Below are positions 52,196 to 61,079 of a stretch of DNA of 64,000 nucleotides, piece after piece; positions within the stretch are counted from its first letter, which is position 1; the number at the start of each line of letters is the position of its first letter. The DNA comes from Littorina saxatilis. Lineage: Eukaryota; Mollusca; Gastropoda; Littorinimorpha; Littorinidae. The stretch lies in assembly GCF_037325665.1 (NCBI RefSeq), contig NW_027125704.1:1-64000 (forward strand), given 5' to 3'. A program made the translations under genes and the position numbers. The notes below the pieces were generated by a model. It did not search any database and had not been told where the DNA came from. It saw nothing but the letters and a program-made list of their open reading frames with translations.

Positions 52196-53380
52196 ATGAA
52201 CGGTCGCTGTTTCTGCCTCTGGAAGCCCGCTCACTGCGATGGCAGAGACCTACAAAACCTCTACGAACGATGGAACCAGGTGTTTGCTGGCGATGATATC
52301 TGCAGAGCTATCGTCGTCATCAACAAGAATAACGAGCTCGATGGCTACGTTCGATACAACTTCGGGATGACCCTAAAAGACATCAAGAGACGCCACGATG
52401 GGCTGGGCATAGACTGTACCCCCAAGAACCGCAAGTACACGGACGCTCACTACTTGGACATCATCTTGCCTACTAACGGGATGTACGAGCCTATGGTGTA
52501 TGGCTACCCACCACCAGAACCCAGCAGACGTCAAAAGAATCCTACGGGGGGGCGTCAACACCAAAGGAACGAGGAGAGGCCGTCTGTCCGCAGGTCGTCT
52601 GGTGAGTCTTCACCGGTCAATTCAAGCACCAAAAAGATCCGCGACCTGGCCGTCAAGCTGTGGAAGGACAAGTGCTACCGTATGACGGACGACGAAGAGC
52701 TGCTGTACCTTCACCATGGGAGCGCCATCAGGAATCTGGTCAGCCAGAAGAATCGCAGGCTGGTAAAGACTGCCGATGAGATATTGGGAGAGCCCAAACA
52801 GACGGTCCCTTGGGGAAGCGGCGCTGTCGGGTTTACCCCCAAGATACCCGCCATACCTCTGCTCGATGGTGGGGTCTTCACCAATGCAGAGACAGTTGAA
52901 CTGGACCTGATAGAGCCCAGCGACAATACTTTCCGCTTCTTCCTGAGCCCACGGGTAGAGTACAAGTCAAAGCCGGAGAGGAAGCAGCCGGGCGATGTCG
53001 GGTATGATGTGGCTGCCCTGACGGACGGGTCTATCCCTCCCATGAAGACAAAGAAGATTGCTACGGGCGTGTACATCATCTCGCCTCTCGGATTCTACAT
53101 GGAGGTCAAAGACAGATCGGGTGTGTCCTCAAAGGGCCGCATGGTCGTGGGGGGTGTCGTCGACAATCATTACCGCGGGGAACTGTTTGTGTCCATCTTC
53201 AATGGATCGCTGACCGAGACCTGGGAGTATTTTGCGGGAGACAGGATCGCCCAACTGGTTCCAAGACTGATGCACGACAACATCCGCACGGAGTATTACT
53301 TGGCGGACGACGAGACCATTCTCAAGCTGGCTCAATCTACAGACAGAGGAGGCCACGGGTTTGGCTCTACGGGTGTATGA
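52196..53380 (+). CDS. DUT: dUTPase with N-terminal Rep-like extension
   Basis: 394 aa. The C-terminal half has all five trimeric dUTPase motifs: PGDVGYDV (265-272), DRSGVSSKG (306-314), GGVVDNHYRGEL (319-330), GDRIAQLV (348-355) and RGGHGFGSTG (384-393). It would hydrolyse dUTP to dUMP and pyrophosphate, keeping uracil out of viral DNA and feeding dTMP synthesis. Trimeric dUTPases are about 150 aa; here about 250 extra residues precede. Residues 35-105 (ELDGYVRYNF, LKDIKR, YTDAHYLDI, VYGYPP) resemble a CRESS-virus Rep endonuclease fold by order of elements, with the metal-binding histidines replaced; this is inference. A charged linker (106-150) joins them. The stop overlaps the next start (ATGA). 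Confidence 0.9.
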   Translation: MNGRCFCLWKPAHCDGRDLQNLYERWNQVFAGDDICRAIVVINKNNELDGYVRYNFGMTLKDIKRRHDGLGIDCTPKNRKYTDAHYLDIILPTNGMYEPMVYGYPPPEPSRRQKNPTGGRQHQRNEERPSVRRSSGESSPVNSSTKKIRDLAVKLWKDKCYRMTDDEELLYLHHGSAIRNLVSQKNRRLVKTADEILGEPKQTVPWGSGAVGFTPKIPAIPLLDGGVFTNAETVELDLIEPSDNTFRFFLSPRVEYKSKPERKQPGDVGYDVAALTDGSIPPMKTKKIATGVYIISPLGFYMEVKDRSGVSSKGRMVVGGVVDNHYRGELFVSIFNGSLTETWEYFAGDRIAQLVPRLMHDNIRTEYYLADDETILKLAQSTDRGGHGFGSTGV

Positions 53381-54015
53381 TGGACGCCGAAGTTCTCAAG
53401 TGCGATCGCACTCATGACATTATGGCCCGATGTATACCCCAGACTCGCAAGTTGATGCACATGATGTGTTACCTTAACGATGTAAAGGGTACAGATGATG
53501 AGTTTGTTGATTTTAAGCGCCGCTGCGCCGACAAATTGTCTGTTTCGTTTAATAAAACTATCCCAAAGGTAAACATTGCCAGTTTTGGTCTGGATTCTTG
53601 CAACCTAGCGTTGTACCATCAGTGCGTGCGGGAAAGCGGTGAGCGCATGGGAGATGTCCGAGGTATGATTGAGGCCTGGAAGCGCATTATGCTCGGGTTG
53701 GATGATGCGGAAGAATGTCTGTGGGGTGTATACGAAGACTTTTGCAAGCTCTCTGGCTTTATTAATTTTCCAAAGAAGGAAATGGACGAGATGTTGCAAA
53801 ACGACTTTGTATGCCCCCTGTGTATACTGACGGACGCTTACTCTGACATAGGATGGACGGACTACGTGTGTCCCAAACCGACGTCTGACAACACTGACGT
53901 CGTGTCCAAACGCGGGGTAGACACTGACCTGCCTAAAGGAGCGTGCGAGCATCTGTTGACGGTCAAGAAGACCCAGTACGACAGACTGCACGATGTTGAT
54001 CACTACCCCGAATAA
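53377..54015 (+). CDS. Hypothetical viral protein, 212 aa
   Basis: Starts four bases before the end of the dUTPase gene and overlaps the terminase start by 23 nt, so the three are probably co-transcribed. Helical with several Cys pairs (CPLC at about 147, and further cysteines) and His residues near the end that might bind metal. A second ATG one codon on is equally possible. No family is recognised. Confidence 0.65.
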   Translation: MMDAEVLKCDRTHDIMARCIPQTRKLMHMMCYLNDVKGTDDEFVDFKRRCADKLSVSFNKTIPKVNIASFGLDSCNLALYHQCVRESGERMGDVRGMIEAWKRIMLGLDDAEECLWGVYEDFCKLSGFINFPKKEMDEMLQNDFVCPLCILTDAYSDIGWTDYVCPKPTSDNTDVVSKRGVDTDLPKGACEHLLTVKKTQYDRLHDVDHYPE

Positions 54016-56089
54016 GTGTTCGTTCGACATCTACTTGACTCACGGTGGGCTATGGGGTCCTGCGGGAGATGATGATGATGAGTGGGTAGATTTACTGACC
54101 AAGAAGGCAGACGCGTACATATATAAAAGGTTGATCTTTGATACCCCGAAGGGTAGACAGAGCAACAATCTGTTTTTTACCCACAACCCGTATCTGGTAC
54201 TAGATGACGAGGACGACAGGTTTCGGGATGACCTGTACGGACCTCTGACAGAGACCTGCGGAAAGCACGAGGGTGGTATGGCTAAGCTTAAAAAGACCCT
54301 CGAGGACATGCAGCCGTTTGTCACGTTTCTCAATCGCATCCACGAGGATGCCATGGAGAACGAAATAACGACTCACCAGATGTTCCAGAAGTCTGTCTTC
54401 TATGAGGTTTGCTTTTTCTACGCCATGTACAAGACGTCCGAAGAGCTACTGAAGGCCATGATGCTCGGGTGCAATGACACGTATCTAGGCTTCCCAGCGG
54501 CATCGGTAGACCGCATGAGGCACAAGTACACAGGCAAGCAGTACATGTGCATCATTCCCCGTGGGTTAGGAAAGACACGGTGTATCAAGCTCGCTATAGC
54601 CGTGGCGCTGATCACCTTCAAGAACTGCGAGATACTGGCCATGGCTCACACGAGGAGTCTGGTCTGTACCACCAAGGACGATATAGAAAACACTCTCTTG
54701 GCAACTTTCCCAGCCACGACCTACGGGTACCACATGCTCAAGCACGAAGACAGTCTCATCCTGGTCTTCAAAAACGGGTCGAGCAGTAGGCTCAAGTATG
54801 CCTCTGCGTGCAGACCGGCGTCTCTCAGGGGCAATGATCCGGATATCGGGTTTCTGGACGAAGCTCTGTGCGTCTCCGAAGACTCGTACACGGTCATCAA
54901 CGCCATGATCCAACGCATGCACACCAAGATCGGGTTCTTGTCCAGCCCCATCTCCAACAAGAAGGACGCTCTACTCAACATCGTGGTCAACATGGCCACC
55001 AAATGCAGCTCGATCAACCTGTACAGGCTGTGCTACTTTTGTCTCGACAGGCTGCACGTGCAGTACAGCGCGTCTCACACAGGGTGCTACAGGAAGATGC
55101 TGGCTCCGAGGTACATTACCTACGACGAGGCCAACAAGAGCTTCGAGGGAGTGATTACACGCACGGAAGCGTCCTACGAGAACGAGCTGGGTGTCATCCG
55201 GCCAGAGGACGTCGAGCACGCCCGCTATGACTCTGCCAACGACGACGCTACACGAGCAGTGTTCTCCAAGCCCTTTGTAGACCACCTGAGCGACCCTCTG
55301 ACCCACGTCAGGTTGCAAGACTTGCCTTCTGACGGTAAAGCGTGTTACTGGATCTACATGGACCCGGCATACCACCCCTCTGAGCAGTCTGCGATAGCCA
55401 TCACGTGTGTCAGGATTGGCCGTGGGAACCACGTCACGCTATGCTTTGTAGACAGGAAGCTGGTTACCCACGGGGACCTAGGGAGAGTCGGGTCTATCAT
55501 GGAAGAGATGTACGTCAAATGCGTGACGACCATCGTGAACAGGTCCCAAGGGGAAAAATGCTACTTCTTCGTGGCCCTCGAGCGCAACAGCAACCCGGAC
55601 GCCGTCAGGTCTTATTACAACACATGGGTAAACCTGCATGCCCGAGGAGTGGTTACCAACCGTCAATGCGAGTTCTTCAACTACGTGGACGTCTACGCCG
55701 GCCGCAACCTGTCGTACGGCTACAACCTCGGGGTCAGGAAGAAGCATATATTCAGTACGATCGTGTCTTTCTTGAACAACAGACACAAGACTCACTTCAG
55801 GGTGGCGTCCACGGCAGAGCACGGGGCTTACTCGAGAGACATATGCACCCTCGAGCATCTTGTGCAAGAGATCAAGAACTTCCATTACAAGGACAGGAAG
55901 TACACGGGGAAGCTCAACAAAGCGACTACAGACGACATAACCACGTGCCTCGTCATGAGCCTGTACCTCGGGATTGCTCATACACCCCTGGCAGACACGC
56001 GCATCGCTAACCTGAGGACGGAACAGGTCACTCACTGTACCCCCCCTTGGATCGGGACCAATTGCAGGTGCCCCTTACCCGTTAAGTAA
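53993..56089 (+). CDS. DNA-packaging terminase, ATPase/nuclease subunit
   Basis: 698 aa, single exon. ATPase: Walker A PRGLGKT (189-195), Walker B IGFLDE (285-290) and a coupling motif FLSSPISNKK (about 313). Nuclease (RNase H-like) with acidic residues placed as in herpesvirus terminases: MDPAY (about 457), ALERNSN (about 525) and DDITTC (about 656). In the family this subunit powers DNA translocation through the portal into the procapsid and cuts concatemers to unit length in the nucleus. Vertebrate herpesvirus homologues are spliced; this one is not. AATAAA follows at 56100. This is the strongest marker of Herpesvirales in the window. Confidence 0.92.
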   Translation: MLITTPNKCSFDIYLTHGGLWGPAGDDDDEWVDLLTKKADAYIYKRLIFDTPKGRQSNNLFFTHNPYLVLDDEDDRFRDDLYGPLTETCGKHEGGMAKLKKTLEDMQPFVTFLNRIHEDAMENEITTHQMFQKSVFYEVCFFYAMYKTSEELLKAMMLGCNDTYLGFPAASVDRMRHKYTGKQYMCIIPRGLGKTRCIKLAIAVALITFKNCEILAMAHTRSLVCTTKDDIENTLLATFPATTYGYHMLKHEDSLILVFKNGSSSRLKYASACRPASLRGNDPDIGFLDEALCVSEDSYTVINAMIQRMHTKIGFLSSPISNKKDALLNIVVNMATKCSSINLYRLCYFCLDRLHVQYSASHTGCYRKMLAPRYITYDEANKSFEGVITRTEASYENELGVIRPEDVEHARYDSANDDATRAVFSKPFVDHLSDPLTHVRLQDLPSDGKACYWIYMDPAYHPSEQSAIAITCVRIGRGNHVTLCFVDRKLVTHGDLGRVGSIMEEMYVKCVTTIVNRSQGEKCYFFVALERNSNPDAVRSYYNTWVNLHARGVVTNRQCEFFNYVDVYAGRNLSYGYNLGVRKKHIFSTIVSFLNNRHKTHFRVASTAEHGAYSRDICTLEHLVQEIKNFHYKDRKYTGKLNKATTDDITTCLVMSLYLGIAHTPLADTRIANLRTEQVTHCTPPWIGTNCRCPLPVK

Positions 56090-56129
56090 TCATAAACACA
56101 ATAAAAAAAGTGAAAACTACTTGTGGGTT

Positions 56130-57218
56130 TTATTTGCAAATCAAACACGTGTCCCCGCACTGTCCCGCATCTGTCTCCACTGGCACGTACAAGATGGCCC
56201 GGGTCTGCTTGTTGAGTATGACCATGCGAGCTTTGCCACCCTGCTGGGAAACGGTGAACACCCGTGAAAACCCGCCGTTGATGGTCCACTCGAGCTCGTT
56301 AATGTAAAACTCGTCACCGTCGTAAGAGACCAGCGGGTACGAGATGATGCCTCTGTGGTTCTTCTCCACGCAGTACAGGGGTTCTTGGGTGTAGTCATCA
56401 GTAAAGATTTGCGACCTGTGAGCTCCTCCCGCGGACGACTTCTTTTTGACCGCGACGTTGACCGGCCTGCAGCAAAATGGGCACATCTTGACCGTGAAGA
56501 GGTCTAGAATGCGCTTTACGTTCACGTTCCTGCGGCCAAAGCACATTATACCCGGGGGTAAAGGTCGCGCCCCAACAATAAGGTTGACTGAAAATCTCGC
56601 CTTGTGAGACTTGACCAGAGAGTACAGCAGGTTGCACACGTGGATGTTACGAGCGTCTTCCGTAGCGTCCTTCATGTACTTAACGAGCAACCTCGTCAGA
56701 AACACGGGGTTCTCGTGAAACAGCCTGTAGGACAGGTCATGTAAGAACCTCAGGGTGCTTTCTGTATATGCTAGTTGATCAATGGGCATCACGGGGTTGG
56801 GAATGATGTCATCAAAACTAGCCGCAGAGGCTACGTGTTGAGACATGGACATTGATTTCGTGGCGGCCATAGCCTCGACCGTGAGGGTGTAGTACTTGAC
56901 GGCCATCTTCCAGAAGGGTTTCCCCGGGGGTTTGGCGCTCGGTGATCGCAGGGCGCTCTGTGTCCGCATGGCGCTCTGTGTCTGCTTGGCCGTGTCTAGT
57001 AACTGTACTAGATGTTCTTCGAAGTACAGTGTGGTCATCATCACGTAGTCCATTAATACGTCTACGGCGTGTCTGTAGTTGTTCTCGTTTGTCGGAAATG
57101 CTAGCTTGAGGGGTTTGAACACGTACTCGTGCATACCCAACCTTACCAGCGGGTTAGAATAGTCGCCATTCCAGAACATGACAGCGCGCACTGGCGACAG
57201 CTTACTGCTTCTACCCAT
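56130..57218 (-). CDS. Hypothetical viral protein, 362 aa
   Basis: Single exon. The N-terminal two-thirds are helical with a short duplicated AMRTQSALRSPSA segment (about 83-95); CPFCC (about 257) and a closing CGDTCLICK suggest zinc binding. The stop codon lies within AATAAA on the minus strand. It is divergent from RR2 and shares its 213-bp upstream region. No family is recognised. Confidence 0.65.
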   Translation of the reverse strand: MGRSSKLSPVRAVMFWNGDYSNPLVRLGMHEYVFKPLKLAFPTNENNYRHAVDVLMDYVMMTTLYFEEHLVQLLDTAKQTQSAMRTQSALRSPSAKPPGKPFWKMAVKYYTLTVEAMAATKSMSMSQHVASAASFDDIIPNPVMPIDQLAYTESTLRFLHDLSYRLFHENPVFLTRLLVKYMKDATEDARNIHVCNLLYSLVKSHKARFSVNLIVGARPLPPGIMCFGRRNVNVKRILDLFTVKMCPFCCRPVNVAVKKKSSAGGAHRSQIFTDDYTQEPLYCVEKNHRGIISYPLVSYDGDEFYINELEWTINGGFSRVFTVSQQGGKARMVILNKQTRAILYVPVETDAGQCGDTCLICK

Positions 57219-57430
57219 GATCGGACTGGCGCTAGGTCTGTAGTGATTTGGGGTATATTCGATACAACAACAGACTACGGGCTGAGAGTGATGTCTGTTG
57301 TATTAGGATCGAACTCTGTTGTAGATTGAACTCTGTTGTATTAAACTTGTATATAAAGACTCGGATCACTCGAGGAATATTCATTCAAGGATATTCATTC
57401 GAGGAGCAGACAATTCTGAACAGATCCACT
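57219..57430. promoter_or_regulatory. Bidirectional promoter of the 362-aa gene and RR2
   Basis: For RR2, three plus-strand boxes (GAGTGATGTCTGTTGTATT, ATCGAACTCTGTTGTAG, ATTGAACTCTGTTGTATT) and TATATAAA at 57350-57357, 74 bp before the ATG. A minus-strand box (TACAACAACAGAC) at about 57261 faces the 362-aa gene. ATTCATTCAAGGATATTCATTC is a short direct repeat in the RR2 leader. Confidence 0.65.
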
Positions 57431-58588
57431 ATGGCAGAATATGTCAAGAGCCTGCCCAACGGGCCCGTCAGGGCGGAACTGGTCGAGCAACTCAAACAAT
57501 ACCCGGTTTCTATGCTCCTCGATGCCGTCAAGGACAACCCCAACCACACAACCAACGATTTCGTTGAGCGGGAGATGTACAAGATCAAAGAGCTAAAGTT
57601 GCTCCGGGAGCTCAAACCGGAATTCTGGGAGGAAGACGAGGAACGCCACACGCTACTCCCCATCAAGCTCAAAGACATCTGGGCAGAGTACATAAAACAA
57701 AGGGCGTGCTTCTGGACCCCGGGGGATGTATCGTTCGAGAAGGACGATTACGACTCTCTGTCCGACCCTCACAAGCGTATCATGAAGTATATCATGGGGT
57801 TCTTCAGCGTGGCCGACTCTATAGTCAACGAGAACATCTTCACCAACCTCTTGAAGAACATGCCGACCCTAGAGGCCAAGTTTATGTACATGATGCAAGA
57901 GGCCCAAGAGAACGTTCACAACGAGGTGTACAGCAAAATGGTTGACGCGTATATCAAGGACCCCGAGGAAAAAAAAGCCATCTTCAGAGCCGCCCTCGAC
58001 ATGAAGGCCATCAAGCGAAAGGTGGACTGGGCCAAGAAGTGGCTCAACGAGGCCGACGGGCTAGCTCAGGTCATAGTGGCGTTCCTCATCGTTGAGTGTC
58101 TGCTATTCCCGGTCATCTTCGCCATCATCTATTGGATGCTTTCCGAGAAGAATCTGCCCCTCGAAGGGTTCTTCTTCAGCAACGAGTTTATCGCCAGAGA
58201 CGAGGGCATGCACGGTGATGCGGGCATCACAGTGTACAACAACTACTTCCCCGAGGAGACCAAGCTGTCGCAGGAGACGGTTCAAAGCATGATCGCGGAA
58301 GCAATCGAAGCTGACCACGAGTTTGTCATCGAGGCGTTTGACGGCAACAAGTTCCCTGGTATGACCCCGGAGATGCTGATGCAATACGCCAGGTTCCTCG
58401 GAGACCAGACCCTGATGCAGCTCAATTACGAGCCCATGTATAACGTGGATAACCCCTTCAGGTTCATGCAGAACCTCGGTATGGACGGGCGTACCGACTT
58501 CTTTGCCAAAAGGGTCTCTGAATACAGGAAGGACAGTCCCTCGGGGGAGGAAGCGTCTACCTTTGATATCATCAGTGATGATATCTGA
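57431..58588 (+). CDS. RR2: Ribonucleotide reductase small subunit (R2, class Ia-like)
   Basis: 385 aa. Diiron ligands of the R2 family are all visible: D105 (EKDDYD), E160 and H163 (QENVHNE), E222 (IVECLLF), E258 and H261 (ARDEGMH), plus E148 (LEAKF), and the radical tyrosine at Y167 (HNEVY). With the large subunit, not in this window, it would reduce ribonucleoside diphosphates to deoxyribonucleotides for replication outside S phase. The C-terminal tail ends SDDI, unlike the usual host R2 tail that docks on R1, so it may pair specifically with a viral R1. The frame is open upstream of the ATG but the start follows the TATA box. Two AATAAA signals follow (58624, 58644). Confidence 0.95.
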   Translation: MAEYVKSLPNGPVRAELVEQLKQYPVSMLLDAVKDNPNHTTNDFVEREMYKIKELKLLRELKPEFWEEDEERHTLLPIKLKDIWAEYIKQRACFWTPGDVSFEKDDYDSLSDPHKRIMKYIMGFFSVADSIVNENIFTNLLKNMPTLEAKFMYMMQEAQENVHNEVYSKMVDAYIKDPEEKKAIFRAALDMKAIKRKVDWAKKWLNEADGLAQVIVAFLIVECLLFPVIFAIIYWMLSEKNLPLEGFFFSNEFIARDEGMHGDAGITVYNNYFPEETKLSQETVQSMIAEAIEADHEFVIEAFDGNKFPGMTPEMLMQYARFLGDQTLMQLNYEPMYNVDNPFRFMQNLGMDGRTDFFAKRVSEYRKDSPSGEEASTFDIISDDI

Positions 58589-58689
58589 AACAGCCTCTCA
58601 AGTCCAAAATGATGATGTCTGAAAATAAAACCCCACATGTCTAAATAAAACCCTATTTGTTTTTTGTATGACCCCAGAAGCGTCCCGGG

Positions 58690-60057
58690 TCAAACCGCTG
58701 TTTTTTTCAAACCACTGCGCAAGAACAGCAGGTTGCAATACCCCGTAATTGTAGCGTGAGAGGAAGGGTCGGTTACTAGCACGTCTATACACCTCAAGGC
58801 CAGTTTCTCTGTCGCCCCCGATATCTGTTTATGCGTCTCTATGGTCTCTTGTCTGTCCCCGAAGTGTCTTTTTGTCGACATGAGCGACCGCAGCTTGTCA
58901 TTGAGGTCTGTCACGTACGTCATCCCCTCTTTGTCCTTGACGGTGTTGATAAGATAAAACATGATGGTCATGATACCAGGGAAGAGTTGTAAAACGTTGT
59001 CTATGGTAAAAGGGTGGCCCTCGAGGTATTTGCGTCTGTAGGTTTGTTCTATGTTGAACCCAAAGCGCACGCTCAGGTAGAAGAGCAGCTTGAGAAGCAC
59101 GTACTCTGCCCGTAGAGCAGGCCTGACCTGGTCGAAGGGAAAGCCCCCGAACGACACGATGTTGTAAGGGTCCCTGGTGGCCACGTCGGTGTCAATGTCA
59201 ACTCTGTCCCCGAGTAGGTAATTGAGCAACGCCCGCTCGACGTCTGCGCTCGATTTTGTGTCCACGAGGGTAGTAAAAATCGTGTTGAATGGGGTGGTCT
59301 CGTTGGCTCTCTTGAAGTAGGTAAAGATCAATGAAGACGCGTTGAAGCGCGCATATGCCGACAGGTTGTTGACAAGCGCGGCATATCCGTTGTACCGGTT
59401 GACCCGCTGGACGAACGCTTCCTCGACGCTCTGGCCAGGCACGTGAACGTCCAGGTCCTTGTAGGCACCGTTGATGACCGGCCCGCAATAGTTGATGATG
59501 GCCGTTAACCGCTCCGTGGGTCGCTTCACGAGCAAACCGTCTGAGTCTAGAGTGGTCTTCATGAGACCCTTGAGTTCCCGTTCCCACGTGACGTTGACCG
59601 TGTTGGGAGGCCTAAAGGGCGGGGACATGTTGAAGAAATGCTTCTTGAAAGTCTCCTCGGTGAACACCTTCATACTCGCCGTGAAGTACCGTCTCATCAT
59701 GATGTTCATGCGCATCGCCGCGTACTTCTCCTCGGGTATATCCATTATGCCCATCAGCTTCACGATCTTCCCGTGGGTAACCGGCGGCTTCACGTCCAGC
59801 AACCGTTTGAGCCTCTTGAGGGAAGCCTTGACCGCTAACTGATTGGTCTTGTGGGGTTTTATCTTGCTGCGTTTGGTGTGCCCGATGGGCATCTTAAACA
59901 TCAATAGGGGGTCTTCGGTGGAGATATTTATTGAAGAGACAGATTCCGGGTTCTTAGCCGCTACGTTCTTCAAACGGTTCTCGTACCTCCACTGTAACCC
60001 AAACATCAGCGAATAGAACTTGTGAGTGGCACCCAACAGAGCCTTCTCTTCTAACAT
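58690..60057 (-). CDS. Hypothetical viral protein, 455 aa
   Basis: Starts at MLEEKALLGATHKFYSLMFG; the frame is open for 74 further codons upstream but that stretch lies antisense to the zinc-ribbon gene, and the chosen ATG shares a CATG palindrome with that gene's start. Long helical protein with basic stretches (HTKRSKIKPHKTNQ, about 68-81) and hydrophobic helices near 345-400. A structural or capsid-associated role is possible; no family is recognised. Confidence 0.6.
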   Translation of the reverse strand: MLEEKALLGATHKFYSLMFGLQWRYENRLKNVAAKNPESVSSINISTEDPLLMFKMPIGHTKRSKIKPHKTNQLAVKASLKRLKRLLDVKPPVTHGKIVKLMGIMDIPEEKYAAMRMNIMMRRYFTASMKVFTEETFKKHFFNMSPPFRPPNTVNVTWERELKGLMKTTLDSDGLLVKRPTERLTAIINYCGPVINGAYKDLDVHVPGQSVEEAFVQRVNRYNGYAALVNNLSAYARFNASSLIFTYFKRANETTPFNTIFTTLVDTKSSADVERALLNYLLGDRVDIDTDVATRDPYNIVSFGGFPFDQVRPALRAEYVLLKLLFYLSVRFGFNIEQTYRRKYLEGHPFTIDNVLQLFPGIMTIMFYLINTVKDKEGMTYVTDLNDKLRSLMSTKRHFGDRQETIETHKQISGATEKLALRCIDVLVTDPSSHATITGYCNLLFLRSGLKKTAV

Positions 60058-60571
60058 GGTGTTGTGTAACACCTGCGGGTCAGAAATCGTGATCAGGAGG
60101 AGTTTACGCCTCCTCGGGAATGTCGGTAGGTCTCCGAAGCAGTGTCGGGCTTGTTTGTCCAAGCGCAAGAGACGTATTAGATTAGAAAGGATCGTCGAGC
60201 ACCAACAACAAATAATCAAGCGAGAAAAAGAGCCTAAAATCCACCCCATGGGTATCGTCATCAAGGACAAAGCGTTCAAACGCGACCATAAGACGACTTA
60301 CACCATCATCGGGTACAAGTACATCGAGGACGACGAGGTGTTTCTGACCACGGTTGATCCCCAGAACCCGCATTCAAAGCGCCTCACGAGACCCGAATTA
60401 AACGAGATGAAAGAGTGGTTGAAGGGTGACGACGGTGTCTTTGACAACACTACCGAAGGTATATACATGCACCGTGCAGCCAGTATGGACGGGTACGTGC
60501 ATGTGCGGGACAAGACCATGGGGGAGTATGTGTACACCTACGTGCCGGCTCAATTCTTGTCTAAGCTGTGA
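60056..60571 (+). CDS. Zinc-ribbon protein, 171 aa
   Basis: Starts MVLCNTCGSEIVIRRSLR. A CxxC pair (4-7) and a second (QCRACLSKRKRRIRLER, about 29-32) form a zinc ribbon followed by a strongly basic helix, typical of a nucleic-acid-binding module. The C-terminal part is a beta-rich segment rich in Tyr. It shares its start CATG with the divergent 455-aa gene. It may act in transcription or processing; inference. Confidence 0.6.
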   Translation: MVLCNTCGSEIVIRRSLRLLGNVGRSPKQCRACLSKRKRRIRLERIVEHQQQIIKREKEPKIHPMGIVIKDKAFKRDHKTTYTIIGYKYIEDDEVFLTTVDPQNPHSKRLTRPELNEMKEWLKGDDGVFDNTTEGIYMHRAASMDGYVHVRDKTMGEYVYTYVPAQFLSKL

Positions 60572-60640
60572 TCAAGGGGGAGGAGTATTTGTTGGGAGAG
60601 ATGCCGAGAGTAAGATCTTGAATCATAAATCATCTCGGTT

Positions 60641-60904
60641 ATGGACGAAGACTTGCCCACAGATCCTTACCCGTTCCTTTGTAACAACTGCGGCGGCCAG
60701 TTCAAGACCCACACGGCATTTCTGACTCATTTCTCCCCAAAACGTCACGCATGTGCCTTTGCAGATAACGTGGTGGTCAAAAACCTAAAATTGTTTACCG
60801 CGGAGGCAGTTGCGAGCAGCCTGAGGAAACTACAGACCTCGCTCCGTGCAACAGAGGCCGCTCTAAAACCACAGACCTCAGGCCTACAACATACCTCGCT
60901 CTGA
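60641..60904 (+). CDS. Small C2H2 zinc-finger protein, 87 aa
   Basis: Residues 14-36 form a C2H2-like finger (CNNCGGQF, then H and H in THFSPKRH). The C-terminal 25 codons run through promoter-box repeat DNA, so the tail sequence may be a by-product of that repeat. No clear promoter box precedes it; it may share a transcript with the zinc-ribbon gene 69 bp upstream. Confidence 0.5.
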   Translation: MDEDLPTDPYPFLCNNCGGQFKTHTAFLTHFSPKRHACAFADNVVVKNLKLFTAEAVASSLRKLQTSLRATEAALKPQTSGLQHTSL

Positions 60905-60990
60905 TAGATAACTACAGACCCCAATCTGATACTACAAACCCCGGTCTGATATGACAGACCTCGCTCCAGTGGCTACGAAAACTATTTAAC
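60828..60990. promoter_or_regulatory. Promoter-box cluster and TATA upstream of the 408-aa gene
   Basis: About six boxes in minus orientation (ACAGACCTCGCTCCG, ACAACATACCTCGCTCTGAT and variants), then TATTTAA at 60983-60989 on the plus strand. Unlike at other genes the boxes point away from the TATA. Confidence 0.55.
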
Positions 60991-61079
60991 TGGGAGGCTT
61001 GCCGGTCTCAAGTCATTTGCTCTCACTGTATCTTCTCTTTCACCAGCTCTACAAAACAGCCTACGCTCTACCAGCCATC

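Noticed and set aside
54971-56035. Several 150-200-codon frames inside the terminase gene on both strands
   Set aside because: Shadows of a GC-balanced coding sequence; the terminase frame carries the catalytic motifs.
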